Shown piece by piece: positions 52,792 to 60,823 of a stretch of 64,000 bases of DNA. Location of the stretch: NCBI RefSeq assembly GCF_963664415.1, contig NZ_OY761440.1:620001-684000 (forward strand). The letters run 5' to 3'. The notes beneath the pieces are model-generated. The model was not told the origin of the DNA and made no database searches. It saw only the letters and a list, made by a program, of their open reading frames with translations. A program made the position numbers and the translations under genes. This stretch comes from an uncultured Desulfobacter sp. (GTDB taxonomy: Bacteria > Desulfobacterota > Desulfobacteria > Desulfobacterales > Desulfobacteraceae). The stretch's first letter is position 1; each line of letters starts with the position of its first letter.

Positions 52792-54183
52792 ATGGAAAAG
52801 ATATTGATTGTTGATGACGAAAAACACTACCCAATGATTATAGGCGAGGTCCTGTCGGAAGAAGGCTATACCCCGTTCACCGCGTCAAGCGGTATGGAAG
52901 CACTGGACATTTTAACGTCTCAACCCATTGACCTGGTTCTATCCGATGTCAAAATGCCGGGCATGTCCGGCATTGACCTGTTGGAAAAGGCCAAACAGAT
53001 CAAACCGGATCTTCCGGTGATCATAATGACAGCATTCGGCAGCGTGGAAAAGGCTGTGGAGGCCATGCACAAGGGGGCCTACACCTTTATTTTAAAACCG
53101 TTTGAAAACGAAGCGCTCATTGCTCATATTGCCAAAGCACTGTCCATGTCCAAAATTGTCCGGGAGAACACGCTTCTAAAAGATGCCATCCAGTCCCGAT
53201 ACCAATTTGACAACATCATTGGTAAAAGCAAGCCCATGCAGGGGCTATACGAAATCATCAAAAAGGTGGCCCCGACCAGTGCCTCGGTGCTCGTTGGAGG
53301 AGAAAGCGGCACCGGCAAGGAACTTGTGGCCAAATCGATTCATTACAACAGCATGCGCAAAGATCGGCCCCTGGTTGCGGTGAATTGCTCGGCCTTTGCT
53401 GAATCCCTTCTGGAAAGCGAACTTTTCGGGCATGAAAAAGGGGCGTTCACCGGAGCGGTGGGGATGAAAAAAGGCCGGTTTGAAATGGCAGACAAAGGCA
53501 CCCTTTTTCTGGATGAAATTGGAGAGTTACCCATGCCGCTCCAGGTTAAACTGTTGCGGGTGCTCCAGGAACGTACCGTGGAGCGGGTTGGCGGCACCGT
53601 AAGTATACCCGTGGATTTCAGGCTCATTGCGGCGACCAACAAAATCCTGGAAGATGAAGTCAAAAAAGGCAACTTCAGAGAAGACCTGTACTATCGTCTC
53701 AACGTCGTAAAAGCCAATATTCCCCCCTTGCGTGACAGACTGGAGGACATTCCTTTGCTTATTAATCATTTCATAAAAAAATACACCCAGGGGCCGGAGG
53801 CTGCCGGAATCGTCACCGATATTGACAAAGAAGCCGTCCAGCGGCTGTGTGACTATGAGTGGAAAGGCAATGTCAGGGAGCTGGAGAATGTCATTGAAAG
53901 GGCTGTCATCCTGGCCCCGGGCAGCATAATCACAGTCTCAGACCTTCCTTCCAAGATCCGCAGCCCCATATCCGGCACACTTCAGCTTGAGGGCATTCCT
54001 GATGGCGTAGGCCTATCCGAAACCCTTGCCGCAGTGGAAAAAAGGATGATCCTGCGGGCAATGAAGAAGGCAGGTAACGTCCAGACCAAAGCAGCAAAGC
54101 TCCTTGGTATCGGGAAAAGCGGATTGAATCAAAAATTAAAAAAATTTAATATAGACAAGGAGTTAAATCTTCATAATAAATAA
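52792..54183 (+). CDS. Sigma54-dependent response regulator (NtrC family)
   Basis: 463 residues from ATG 52792 (GGGAG seven bases upstream); a GTG two codons earlier is also open. Receiver with D52 and Lys in ILKPF. AAA+ domain with GESGTGKE, an intact GAFTGA loop, GTLFLDEIGELP and FREDLYYRLNV. C-terminal Fis-type helix-turn-helix (NVQTKAAKLLGIGKSGLNQKLKKF). It should activate sigma54 promoters when phosphorylated by the upstream kinase. Two GTTCAAAA-type palindromes follow the gene. Confidence 0.93.
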   Translation: MEKILIVDDEKHYPMIIGEVLSEEGYTPFTASSGMEALDILTSQPIDLVLSDVKMPGMSGIDLLEKAKQIKPDLPVIIMTAFGSVEKAVEAMHKGAYTFILKPFENEALIAHIAKALSMSKIVRENTLLKDAIQSRYQFDNIIGKSKPMQGLYEIIKKVAPTSASVLVGGESGTGKELVAKSIHYNSMRKDRPLVAVNCSAFAESLLESELFGHEKGAFTGAVGMKKGRFEMADKGTLFLDEIGELPMPLQVKLLRVLQERTVERVGGTVSIPVDFRLIAATNKILEDEVKKGNFREDLYYRLNVVKANIPPLRDRLEDIPLLINHFIKKYTQGPEAAGIVTDIDKEAVQRLCDYEWKGNVRELENVIERAVILAPGSIITVSDLPSKIRSPISGTLQLEGIPDGVGLSETLAAVEKRMILRAMKKAGNVQTKAAKLLGIGKSGLNQKLKKFNIDKELNLHNK

Positions 54184-54191
54184 TAGAGAAT

Positions 54192-54288
54192 CAGGGTTCA
54201 AAATTTTGAACCCTGGAAAAGATCTTTATTTCTGGGTCACGCTCTCTTTTTTAAAAAACTGCCCGATTAATGTTCAAAATATTGAACA
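54192..54288. promoter_or_regulatory. Pair of related palindromes (GTTCAAAA core)
   Basis: CAGGGTTCAAAA with its exact complement (54192-54215, 24 bases, no spacer) and TGTTCAA-AATA-TTGAACA (54271-54288) share the core GTTCAAAAT-TTGAAC. The first lies eight bases after the regulator stop and could end transcription, but no T run follows directly. The shared core instead suggests a dimeric regulator site. Function inferred. Confidence 0.5.
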
Positions 54289-54424
54289 CAATCATGCCAC
54301 GACCACATGGGCGGCCATCGCATCTTCCAGGAACAATAAAAATATATCAATACTTTTCAGATAGTTATAAATATTAAGAACCACATCAAATTGTATGGCA
54401 GGAAAATTGCATTTAATAATTTTT

Positions 54425-54446
54425 ACTAACCAAGGTTAGTTTTTTC
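54425..54446 (+). terminator. Rho-independent terminator (short stem)
   Basis: ACTAACC-AA-GGTTAGT followed by TTTTTT. A seven-base stem with a T run, reading right, about 240 bases past the response-regulator stop. Confidence 0.7.
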
Positions 54447-54462
54447 ATCTTTTTTTCCTTTT

Positions 54463-54499
54463 CTAAAAAAGGCTGCCACGCCCAGGCAGCCTTTTTTAG
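54463..54499 (+). terminator. Strong rho-independent terminator
   Basis: CTAAAAAAGGCTGCC (54463-54477) pairs exactly with GGCAGCCTTTTTTAG (54485-54499) around a seven-base loop. Flanking A and T runs let it work in both directions, ending the two-component transcript and the convergent TPR gene. Confidence 0.85.
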
Positions 54500-54518
54500 T
54501 TTGCACCTATACAGACAA

Positions 54519-54661
54519 TGTTTGGACAAAAAGTTACCCAGGTGCAAGACGCTGAAAAATTTGTAACCGAAGCATACTAATGTGTGAGGATTGCAAATTT
54601 TTCTGCAACGCCGCAGATGGGTGGCTTTGTGAGCATGCGCTCCTCTATCGAGCCGTTCAAA
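54519..54661. repeat. Dispersed large palindrome, family A copy 2
   Basis: GTTACCCAGGTGCAAGACGCTG and AAAAATTTGTAACCG on the left face CAAATTTTTCTGCAACGCCGC and GATGGGTGGCTTTGTGAGC on the right. It ends GAGCCGTTCAAAT, the inverse of the start of copy 3 (27405). It lies just after the stop of the TPR gene at 54664. Confidence 0.8.
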
Positions 54662-54663
54662 TA

Positions 54664-55359
54664 CTATTTATTGATTCGGGCCAAGGCTATGTCTTTATAC
54701 ATGGAAGACCCCGGACTCTCTGCAATTTTTTCGTACATCTGACGCCCGGCATCCGCATCGTTGAGTTTTTCATAAAGCAACGCCAGGGAAAACCGGGCAT
54801 CATCCTTTAAAAGGCTTGATTCACCCTCATCCACCCGCAAGTAATAAGACTTTGCCTGTTCCAGGTCATTTTTCAATTCACAAATGGTTCCCATAGCGCA
54901 AAGTAAAAAATTCTTGACGCCGGCTTTGTCCCCCACCGTCGACAGTGCCTTGGAATACAGATCAAATGCTTGATCATATTCCTTGGCATCAAAACAGATC
55001 TTCCCAAAGTTAATCAGTGCCAAGCGCCCGGCACTTGTGTTCGGATATTCATCAAAAAGCGTTTGAAAATCATCTTTAACCGCATCATAGCCGTTACGGG
55101 CATCCCGGTCTTTGGAATATTGTTCTTCATATGTTTCATAGGCTTTGGTCGCCAGTTCAGATGCGTTGATTTCAGACTGCTTAAAGCTGAACATAATCGC
55201 AGAAAAAACAACCACCACCCCAACGACCGCGCCGGTTGAAATCATCAATAATTTTTTGTGAGCAGCAGCCCATTTTACGAAATTATTCAGACTCCCCTGG
55301 AACGGATCCATCTGCGCCAGTTCTTTTTTTCGCTCATTTGATACACCTTGATTTGCCAT
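54664..55359 (-). CDS. TPR membrane protein (YfgM-like)
   Basis: 231 residues. Cytosolic N-terminus, one membrane helix (about 37-60, LLMISTGAVVGVVVVFSAIMF), then periplasmic tetratricopeptide repeats (AGRLALINFGKICFDAKEYDQAFDLYSKAL, ARFSLALLYEKLNDADAGRQMYEKI, in parts). The layout resembles YfgM-type proteins that act with periplasmic chaperones near the translocon. Exact role unknown. It is followed upstream (same strand) by the SH3 gene, 29 bases away. Confidence 0.8.
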   Translation of the reverse strand: MANQGVSNERKKELAQMDPFQGSLNNFVKWAAAHKKLLMISTGAVVGVVVVFSAIMFSFKQSEINASELATKAYETYEEQYSKDRDARNGYDAVKDDFQTLFDEYPNTSAGRLALINFGKICFDAKEYDQAFDLYSKALSTVGDKAGVKNFLLCAMGTICELKNDLEQAKSYYLRVDEGESSLLKDDARFSLALLYEKLNDADAGRQMYEKIAESPGSSMYKDIALARINK

Positions 55360-55388
55360 GAAATTATTACCTTATAAAAATTATTTAT

Positions 55389-55844
55389 TTACCACACCAA
55401 GCTTTTATATATCCAACCGACTTCGCCGTCAGCATGCTCAATCTTAATCCAGGCCCCTTTACGACTGATCACTTTGAAAGGAACCCCCCTCTCAACTCTG
55501 AGCACAATGTCGCTGGATTTATCAGGTTTTGAGCGAACATTGCACTTTGATTTTGTGGAAATCACCGTATCCGCTTTTCCCAGCAGGGTTTTATGAATCC
55601 AGGCCGTATCCCCTTCAAAATCCTTGACCTCGTACCAATCTTTTTTTTTATTGATTACAAGAAAAGGATGATATTTTTCCACCTGCCACAGCACCTTATA
55701 CTTGGTCCCCGAACCGTTTCTCAGATTTGCAACAGAGGATTTCACCGATAACCGTTCCGAGGCCGACGCAATACCGACCCACAGAAAAATAAAAAGGCAA
55801 CAAACTGAAATTAATAAAATATGTTCTTTTTTCACACGATTCAT
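55389..55844 (-). CDS. Bacterial SH3-domain exported protein
   Basis: 151 residues. Signal peptide (about 1-28, ILLISVCCLFIFLWVGIASA) and two SH3b domains: SSVANLRNGSGTKYKVLWQVEKYHPFLVI with GDTAWIHKTLL, then KCNVRSKPDKSSDIVLRVERGVPFKVI with GEVGWIYKSLVW (each in parts). SH3b domains bind cell-wall peptides or partner proteins. No enzymatic domain. Possibly co-transcribed with the TPR gene downstream. Confidence 0.85.
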   Translation of the reverse strand: MNRVKKEHILLISVCCLFIFLWVGIASASERLSVKSSVANLRNGSGTKYKVLWQVEKYHPFLVINKKKDWYEVKDFEGDTAWIHKTLLGKADTVISTKSKCNVRSKPDKSSDIVLRVERGVPFKVISRKGAWIKIEHADGEVGWIYKSLVW

Positions 55845-56025
55845 AAATATCTCCGGTCGACTCCAGTTTCAATCACAACGTACCCGGTATATCAGAAAAA
55901 GACCTTATCATGCAAGGTATTGCAATCGTTTACTACAAGCGGTAACCGTAATCGCTTGACACTAAAATTTTCATAATTTGTGTAATGCCGGGAACAAACC
56001 GTTTCCAGTCTCGGATACAAAAAAA

Positions 56026-57021
56026 TTACGGTGTGATATTCTCAACAAAAATTTTCGAGGCATCCTTTTCCGACAGAGAACACCGATGTCCTCGCACCAT
56101 AACCTCAATGGAATCGGACGACGCGCTGTTATTGATTACCCGAACAACGACACCCGGATGAAACCCCATCTTGCCCAGCCGCCGCCGTGAAAAGTGCCCA
56201 CCGTTTACTTTAGCAATACTTCCTTGTTTCCCTGAAGCCATCCGAAAAATCGGCAGAGACTCGTTGGAAAACGGCAGGAAGGCTGCTCCAGTAACATCAT
56301 TGGATGCCCCCTCGGATCTCTTTTCTGGGCGAACCCAGATTTTTACGGCCATTCCTGCGCACAGAATCAGCCGATTGCAATCTGATGCAATGACAATCTG
56401 CCCCCCAATGGCATTGGAAATAATTTCAACAAAAATACCCGTGCGAAGCCCCATGGAGGCGAATCGCATCTGCATTTTCCTGCCGGCAGCCACATTGACG
56501 ATTTCAACCCGTTCTCCGATTCTTGCTCGGGACAAGGGTATTAAATCGTCTCTTTGGGCCATACACTGCCCACAAAGGCCATAAATCTCCATCTTATGCT
56601 GGAGCATGAAAAAACCGTATTCGGCAGCAAGTTTTTCCTGAAGGTCCTCTAATGCGTCATCATTGAACTCAATAATTGCGCCGCATTGCGTGCAGACCAT
56701 ATGATCATGATGCACCCCGAGATGACGATGTTCGTAGAGAATGGTTTCATCCCGGTCAAACAACACTTGACTGGCAAATCCGAACCGGCACAGCTGATCC
56801 ATGCACTGCTGGAGGAATTCATTACCCACACGCAGGCCATCCTGCCTGACCTGATCGGCAATTTGGGCGAGACTGACATGGCCTTCCAATTTTAAAAAGG
56901 ACTCCAGTATCTGGAACCGCTCCTCAAAACGGTCGAATCCCCGCTGGCCAAAAAGGCGGCGGAACTGCTCTTTTTCCTGCTGATGCCGATCCGGCATATC
57001 TTTAAGTTCCTTCTTGAACAC
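56026..57021 (-). CDS. Fur-FeoA-FeoA fusion protein
   Basis: 331 residues. Residues about 1-150 are a full Fur-family repressor: winged helix (GHVSLAQIADQVRQDGLRVG, ...LCRFGFASQVLF), metal site HLGVHHDHMVCTQCGAIIEF and a second CxxC (LCGQCMA). Two FeoA-type SH3 domains follow. The first (about 158-232) has LIPLSRARIGERVEIVNV and RFASMGLRTGIFVEIISNA. The second (about 258-330) has GKQGSIAKVNGG and RRRLGKMGFHPGVVVRVIN. FeoA domains elsewhere help the FeoB iron transporter or cap DtxR-type repressors, but fusion to Fur is unusual. No feoB is near. I infer an iron-responsive regulator whose FeoA pair senses a ligand or contacts FeoB. Confidence 0.88.
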   Translation of the reverse strand: MFKKELKDMPDRHQQEKEQFRRLFGQRGFDRFEERFQILESFLKLEGHVSLAQIADQVRQDGLRVGNEFLQQCMDQLCRFGFASQVLFDRDETILYEHRHLGVHHDHMVCTQCGAIIEFNDDALEDLQEKLAAEYGFFMLQHKMEIYGLCGQCMAQRDDLIPLSRARIGERVEIVNVAAGRKMQMRFASMGLRTGIFVEIISNAIGGQIVIASDCNRLILCAGMAVKIWVRPEKRSEGASNDVTGAAFLPFSNESLPIFRMASGKQGSIAKVNGGHFSRRRLGKMGFHPGVVVRVINNSASSDSIEVMVRGHRCSLSEKDASKIFVENITP

Positions 57022-57249
57022 CCATGCTATAAACCGCTATCATTCCCAGATTAATCCTTTCAGCTAAAATGAAAGTCACATTAACCCTTTCTCAAAAAGC
57101 ATATAAATAATATAGGTCCAACACCTTGTCAATATGGCTAATTTTCATCTCCACAGAATACCATTTGACACCGCTTGGCTGCTTATTTTAGAATATAAGC
57201 ACTTTTTTCTTGAACTTAACCCCGCTAAAAAAATCGCAAGGAGATGCCC

Positions 57250-58392
57250 ATGGGAACCGATAACCTCATTTTCCTTGAAGTGCTGGAGTGGTTTGACCAA
57301 ACCGGACAGGAGCTGGTTCACCGTCTGCCGGAAAAAGGTTCCGGCGAAATCAAATTCGGAGCCCAGCTTATTGTCCGGGAAAGCCAGGCTGCTGTCTTTT
57401 TCTACCAAGGCAAGGCCGTTGGTGCATTTGGTCCCGGACGACACACTTTAAAAACCGCAAATATTCCCATTTTGACAAAAATTGCAAGCCTACCATGGGC
57501 CATGGAAAGCCCACTGAAAGCGGAAGTCTTTTTTGCCAATCTAAAAACCTTTACCAACCTGAAATGGGGGACAAGGGATCCAGTGGCATTCAAGGACAAG
57601 GATCTGGGCCTGGTCAGGCTCAGGGCCTTTGGGGTCTTTAATTTGAAAATTGTCCAGCCGGTTCTGTTCATCAACACCCTGGCCGGCACCCAGGGCATTT
57701 ATACAAGTGCCGATGTCAGCGATTATCTCAACCAGGTGGTGGTATCCAGGTTCAACGATTATATCGGAGAAAAGGTCTCTTCCATTTTTGATCTGCCCGA
57801 ACATTACGATGAACTGGGAAAGGGACTGGCCCAGAGATTGCGTGAGGATTTCAGTGCATTCGGGCTGGCCCTGACCCATCTCTACATCAATGCCATTACC
57901 CCGCCCCCCGAGGTCCAGCAGGCCATTGATGATAAAAGCAGATTAGAGTTGTTTGATGACATGAATAAACTGATGCAGATGAAAACCGCCATGGCCATGG
58001 AAAAAATAGCTGAAAACCCGCAAGGGATTGCCTCGGACGGTGCCCAGGCAGGATTGGGATTAGGTCTTGGCATGATGCTGCCCGGCATGTTTTCCCAACA
58101 GATGCCTTCCCCGGCAGGACAACCGGCGGCCCAGACCGCACAGACCACAAGCTGCCCGGAGTGCCAAAACCAGATCCCTTTGGATGCAAAATTCTGTCCC
58201 CAGTGCGGTCACCAGCAGGTGATCTTTGCCCGTTGCCAATATTGCGGTAAAAACATCACACCCGGCACAAAATTCTGCCCCCGATGCGGAAAACAAGTTG
58301 TAGAGAAGACCAAAGAAAAAATATGCAGTAATTGCGGCGCAAAAAATCTGCCGGATTCAATGTTCTGTAACCAATGCGGAGAAAAATATTAG
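57250..58392 (+). CDS. SPFH-domain protein with three C-terminal zinc ribbons
   Basis: 380 residues from ATG 57250, six bases after AAGGAG; the ATG at 57244 abuts that site. N-terminal SPFH/band-7-like domain of the YdjI ('virion core') type (about 1-250): GAQLIVRESQAAVFFYQGKA, GPGRHTLKTANIP, then RLREDFSAFGLAL. Hydrophobic Gly/Met-rich segment (about 255-275). Three CxxC...CxxC ribbons: CPEC/CPQC, CQYC/CPRC, CSNC/CNQC. In Bacillus a related SPFH protein works in a membrane-stress complex with PspA. Here no pspA is adjacent; the partner is the zinc-ribbon protein whose frame overlaps this gene's end. Confidence 0.88.
   Translation: MGTDNLIFLEVLEWFDQTGQELVHRLPEKGSGEIKFGAQLIVRESQAAVFFYQGKAVGAFGPGRHTLKTANIPILTKIASLPWAMESPLKAEVFFANLKTFTNLKWGTRDPVAFKDKDLGLVRLRAFGVFNLKIVQPVLFINTLAGTQGIYTSADVSDYLNQVVVSRFNDYIGEKVSSIFDLPEHYDELGKGLAQRLREDFSAFGLALTHLYINAITPPPEVQQAIDDKSRLELFDDMNKLMQMKTAMAMEKIAENPQGIASDGAQAGLGLGLGMMLPGMFSQQMPSPAGQPAAQTAQTTSCPECQNQIPLDAKFCPQCGHQQVIFARCQYCGKNITPGTKFCPRCGKQVVEKTKEKICSNCGAKNLPDSMFCNQCGEKY
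58377..58390 (+). promoter_or_regulatory. Ribosome site and apparent ATT start, or +1 frameshift site
   Basis: GGAG (58378-58381), then AAAAAT, then ATT (58388-58390), overlapping the TAG stop (58390-58392) of the SPFH gene. The downstream frame has no ATG, GTG or TTG between here and 58463, yet its zinc ribbon begins at 58412. So translation must begin at ATT or pass from the upstream gene by a +1 shift at TAT-TAG-C. Confidence 0.5.
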
Positions 58393-59617
58393 CTACGCGG
58401 TCCAATATCAATGCCCCCAGTGCGGGGCCCCGATTACTTTAGGAGAAGATACCCGTTTTTTTGTGTGCGAATTCTGCCGGGTCCGATCCTGTATTTCCCA
58501 AAAAGGATTTCCCAGATATTATCTACCCTGCTCGTCCAAAGTACCCCGGGATGCACAACTGATATACCTGCCCTATTGGCGTTTCAAAGGCGTACGCTAT
58601 ATCTGTTCCGCATCGGGTGTCACACCCAGGTTTACGGATCTTTCCACCCTAGCTGTGGCAGATATGCCGTCCCAGATACCATTTTCCCTGGGACTGAGAT
58701 CCCAGGCCATACCCATGAAATTGATCAGGCCTGGTATCAAAGGAAATTTTTATCGGCCTATGCCCTCGGCAATGGCCTTACAAGATACCACAGTGAATTT
58801 AAAACCGGAGCCCCACACATTCAAAGAGGATATCGGCGAAACCCTCAGTCTTATTTATTCACCGTTTTACTTCAGACAGCAAGATCTTGTGGATGGGGTG
58901 ACCAATAAGGCTTTGCCCCTGACAAATCCGATTAATCCGTCGGTTTTTGATCTTGATCGGGTCCATCCCGGTGGTGAGACCCATTTCATTGCCGGCATCT
59001 GCCCCGGCTGCGGGGCGGATCTTGAGGGCAGTGGCGATTCTATTGTCCTGGTATGCCGGAACTGCCATTCCCTTTGGCGGGCCAAGGGAGAAAAACTTGC
59101 AAAAATAAAATTCCGTTCTGCAGCCCCTGACCACAAAGATGATATCATGCTGCCGTTCTGGCGGATCAGCGCCCAAATTTCACCGATGAACCTGTCCAGC
59201 CACGCGGATCTGGCCCGGATGGCAAACCTGCCACTGGCAATTCCCCGGGAATGGGAGAAAAAACCTGTTCATTTCTGGAGCCCGGCGTTTAAGGTCAGAC
59301 CGAATATTTTTTTAAGGCTGCTGGGACAACTGACATCAGCTCAGTTGGAACCGGACCTGTCCCAAACAGTCGAAAATAATTTATATCAACCTGTAAACCT
59401 GCCTGCTTCTGAGGCCATTCAAACCATTCGCATTACCATGGCCGCCCTGCTGAAACCCAGAAAAGAAATTCTTGAATGTTTACCTATAACCGAAGTCACC
59501 GCCCAAAGCGTATCATTAATTTTTCTGCCTTTTAAGTCATCTCACCATGATATTATCCATCCGGATTTAGGCATTGGCATTAATAAAAAGGCCCTGGCGT
59601 TGTCCGACAACCTGTAG
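58388..59617 (+). CDS. Zinc-ribbon protein with repeated LPFW-type motifs, SPFH partner
   Basis: 409 residues if started at ATT 58388; a GTG at 58463 would cut through the first ribbon (CPQCGAPIT ... VCEFC), so it is unlikely. A second ribbon lies near the middle (CPGCGADL ... CRNCHSLW). Four similar elements recur: YLPYWRFKG, IYSPFYF, LPFWRIS and IFLPFKSS, suggesting four repeats of one beta unit, two per half and each half led by a zinc ribbon. No signal peptide or membrane helix. I do not recognise a named family. It overlaps the SPFH gene and is followed 32 bases later by a Dus-like gene. Confidence 0.75.
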   Translation: MSYAVQYQCPQCGAPITLGEDTRFFVCEFCRVRSCISQKGFPRYYLPCSSKVPRDAQLIYLPYWRFKGVRYICSASGVTPRFTDLSTLAVADMPSQIPFSLGLRSQAIPMKLIRPGIKGNFYRPMPSAMALQDTTVNLKPEPHTFKEDIGETLSLIYSPFYFRQQDLVDGVTNKALPLTNPINPSVFDLDRVHPGGETHFIAGICPGCGADLEGSGDSIVLVCRNCHSLWRAKGEKLAKIKFRSAAPDHKDDIMLPFWRISAQISPMNLSSHADLARMANLPLAIPREWEKKPVHFWSPAFKVRPNIFLRLLGQLTSAQLEPDLSQTVENNLYQPVNLPASEAIQTIRITMAALLKPRKEILECLPITEVTAQSVSLIFLPFKSSHHDIIHPDLGIGINKKALALSDNL

Positions 59618-59649
59618 TGATCCTTGTGCCGATATTGCATAAACAAGCC

Positions 59650-60798
59650 ATGACTGATACAACAAAAAAACCGCAAATAAGCGAATGGATACAACATAAA
59701 AACTGCCGTAGACTCGCACAGCCGACTTTAATGACACAATCGATTTTTGAAACAACAATAGAACCCACCGTCAGCACGGCCCAAGACCTGACCCAATATT
59801 TGCTCAGACCTCTTGCCATCGGCAACAAAACCATTTCCAATCGAATGGTGCTTGCACCCATGGCAGGACTGGGGCATATCGCGTTCAGACAGCTTGTGAC
59901 CCAATTTTCAGGATTCGGCCTGCTCTTTACCGGCATGTGCTCGGCCAAAGCCGTTCCCCATGAAAACCCCAAAGTATCCCATATATTTTCCTGGCGGCCC
60001 GAGGAACTGAACCACACGGTTTGCCAGATATTTGGGGCAGAACCTGAAATTATGGCCCGGGCTGCCCGGCGCATTGATGCTGAAGGATTCTTCGGGGTGG
60101 ACCTGAATTTCGGCTGTTCCGTTGCAGCGATTTGTAAAAAAGGGTGCGGAGCCGCGCTTTTAAAAACGCCGGAGAAAGCCGTCAGCATTGTAGCTGCAGT
60201 CAGAAAGGCGGTGTCATGCCCGGTTTTTGTTAAATTCAGAACCGGATGGCAGGATGATCCAAACTTCCCAGTGACCATGGCCCGGGCCTTTGAGGATGCG
60301 GGGGCAGATGCCTTGACCTTTCACCCCCGGGTCGCTCCGGACAGAAGAAGCCGGCGGCCCAAGTGGGAGCTGATTGGAAAAGTTCGCAATGCCGTCACCA
60401 TTCCCGTGTTTGGTAACGGGAACCTGTTTGCCCCGGAACACGGGATCAAAATGATCCGGGAAACCCGCTGTCAGGGACTATCCATAGGCAGAATGGCCGT
60501 GGCCCGGCCCTGGATTTTTGCCCAGTGGACAAAAGGTCTCAAACCGGAACCATCCATCTATATGGAAACTGCTCTGGAGATGGCAAGGCTTTTAAGCAAT
60601 CATTACGAAGACCATTTTGCCCTGAAGATGTTTAAAAAATTTGCCCCGTATTTCTGCGCCAATTTCAAATTCTCCAACGCCATTTTGAAATCCCTGATAC
60701 GGACTGAAAATATGAACGAACTTTACGACAACATACGGCAGCTTCTGGACCCACCGCCCCAGACATTGACCCTGCCCAATATTAATCTGTTTGTCTGA
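59650..60798 (+). CDS. tRNA-dihydrouridine synthase family protein
   Basis: 382 residues from ATG 59650 (an ATG at 59731 is an alternative nearer the family start). TIM-barrel flavoprotein: RMVLAPMAGLGHIAFR, GADALTFHPR, PVFGNGNL and SIGRMAVARPWIF bind FMN and tRNA as in Dus. The catalytic-Cys segment reads VDLNFGCSVAAICKKGCGAALL (in parts), where typical Dus has N-x-GCP; Pro is Ser here. It reduces uridine in the tRNA D-loop, or is a divergent relative. The N-terminal 50 residues are extra. Its place behind the SPFH pair is consistent but functionally unexplained. Confidence 0.87.
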   Translation: MTDTTKKPQISEWIQHKNCRRLAQPTLMTQSIFETTIEPTVSTAQDLTQYLLRPLAIGNKTISNRMVLAPMAGLGHIAFRQLVTQFSGFGLLFTGMCSAKAVPHENPKVSHIFSWRPEELNHTVCQIFGAEPEIMARAARRIDAEGFFGVDLNFGCSVAAICKKGCGAALLKTPEKAVSIVAAVRKAVSCPVFVKFRTGWQDDPNFPVTMARAFEDAGADALTFHPRVAPDRRSRRPKWELIGKVRNAVTIPVFGNGNLFAPEHGIKMIRETRCQGLSIGRMAVARPWIFAQWTKGLKPEPSIYMETALEMARLLSNHYEDHFALKMFKKFAPYFCANFKFSNAILKSLIRTENMNELYDNIRQLLDPPPQTLTLPNINLFV

Positions 60799-60823
60799 CA
60801 AACATGTCTTTAACAAAAAATGT

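Larger units (their letters stand above)
54184..54663. other. Intergenic region with palindromes, two terminators and a repeat
   Basis: 480 bases between convergent genes. In order: two GTTCAAAA palindromes (54192-54215, 54271-54288), two terminator hairpins reading right (54425-54446, 54463-54499) and family A repeat copy 2 (54519-54661). No gene seen. Confidence 0.65.

Noticed and set aside
54192..54215. First GTTCAAAA palindrome as a standard terminator
   Set aside because: No T run follows it, and two strong terminators lie further on; a regulatory role seems as likely.
57250..58392. Phage or virus gene, because this SPFH group is often labelled virion core protein
   Set aside because: The label is historical. 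The gene sits in a chromosomal operon with no phage genes around.
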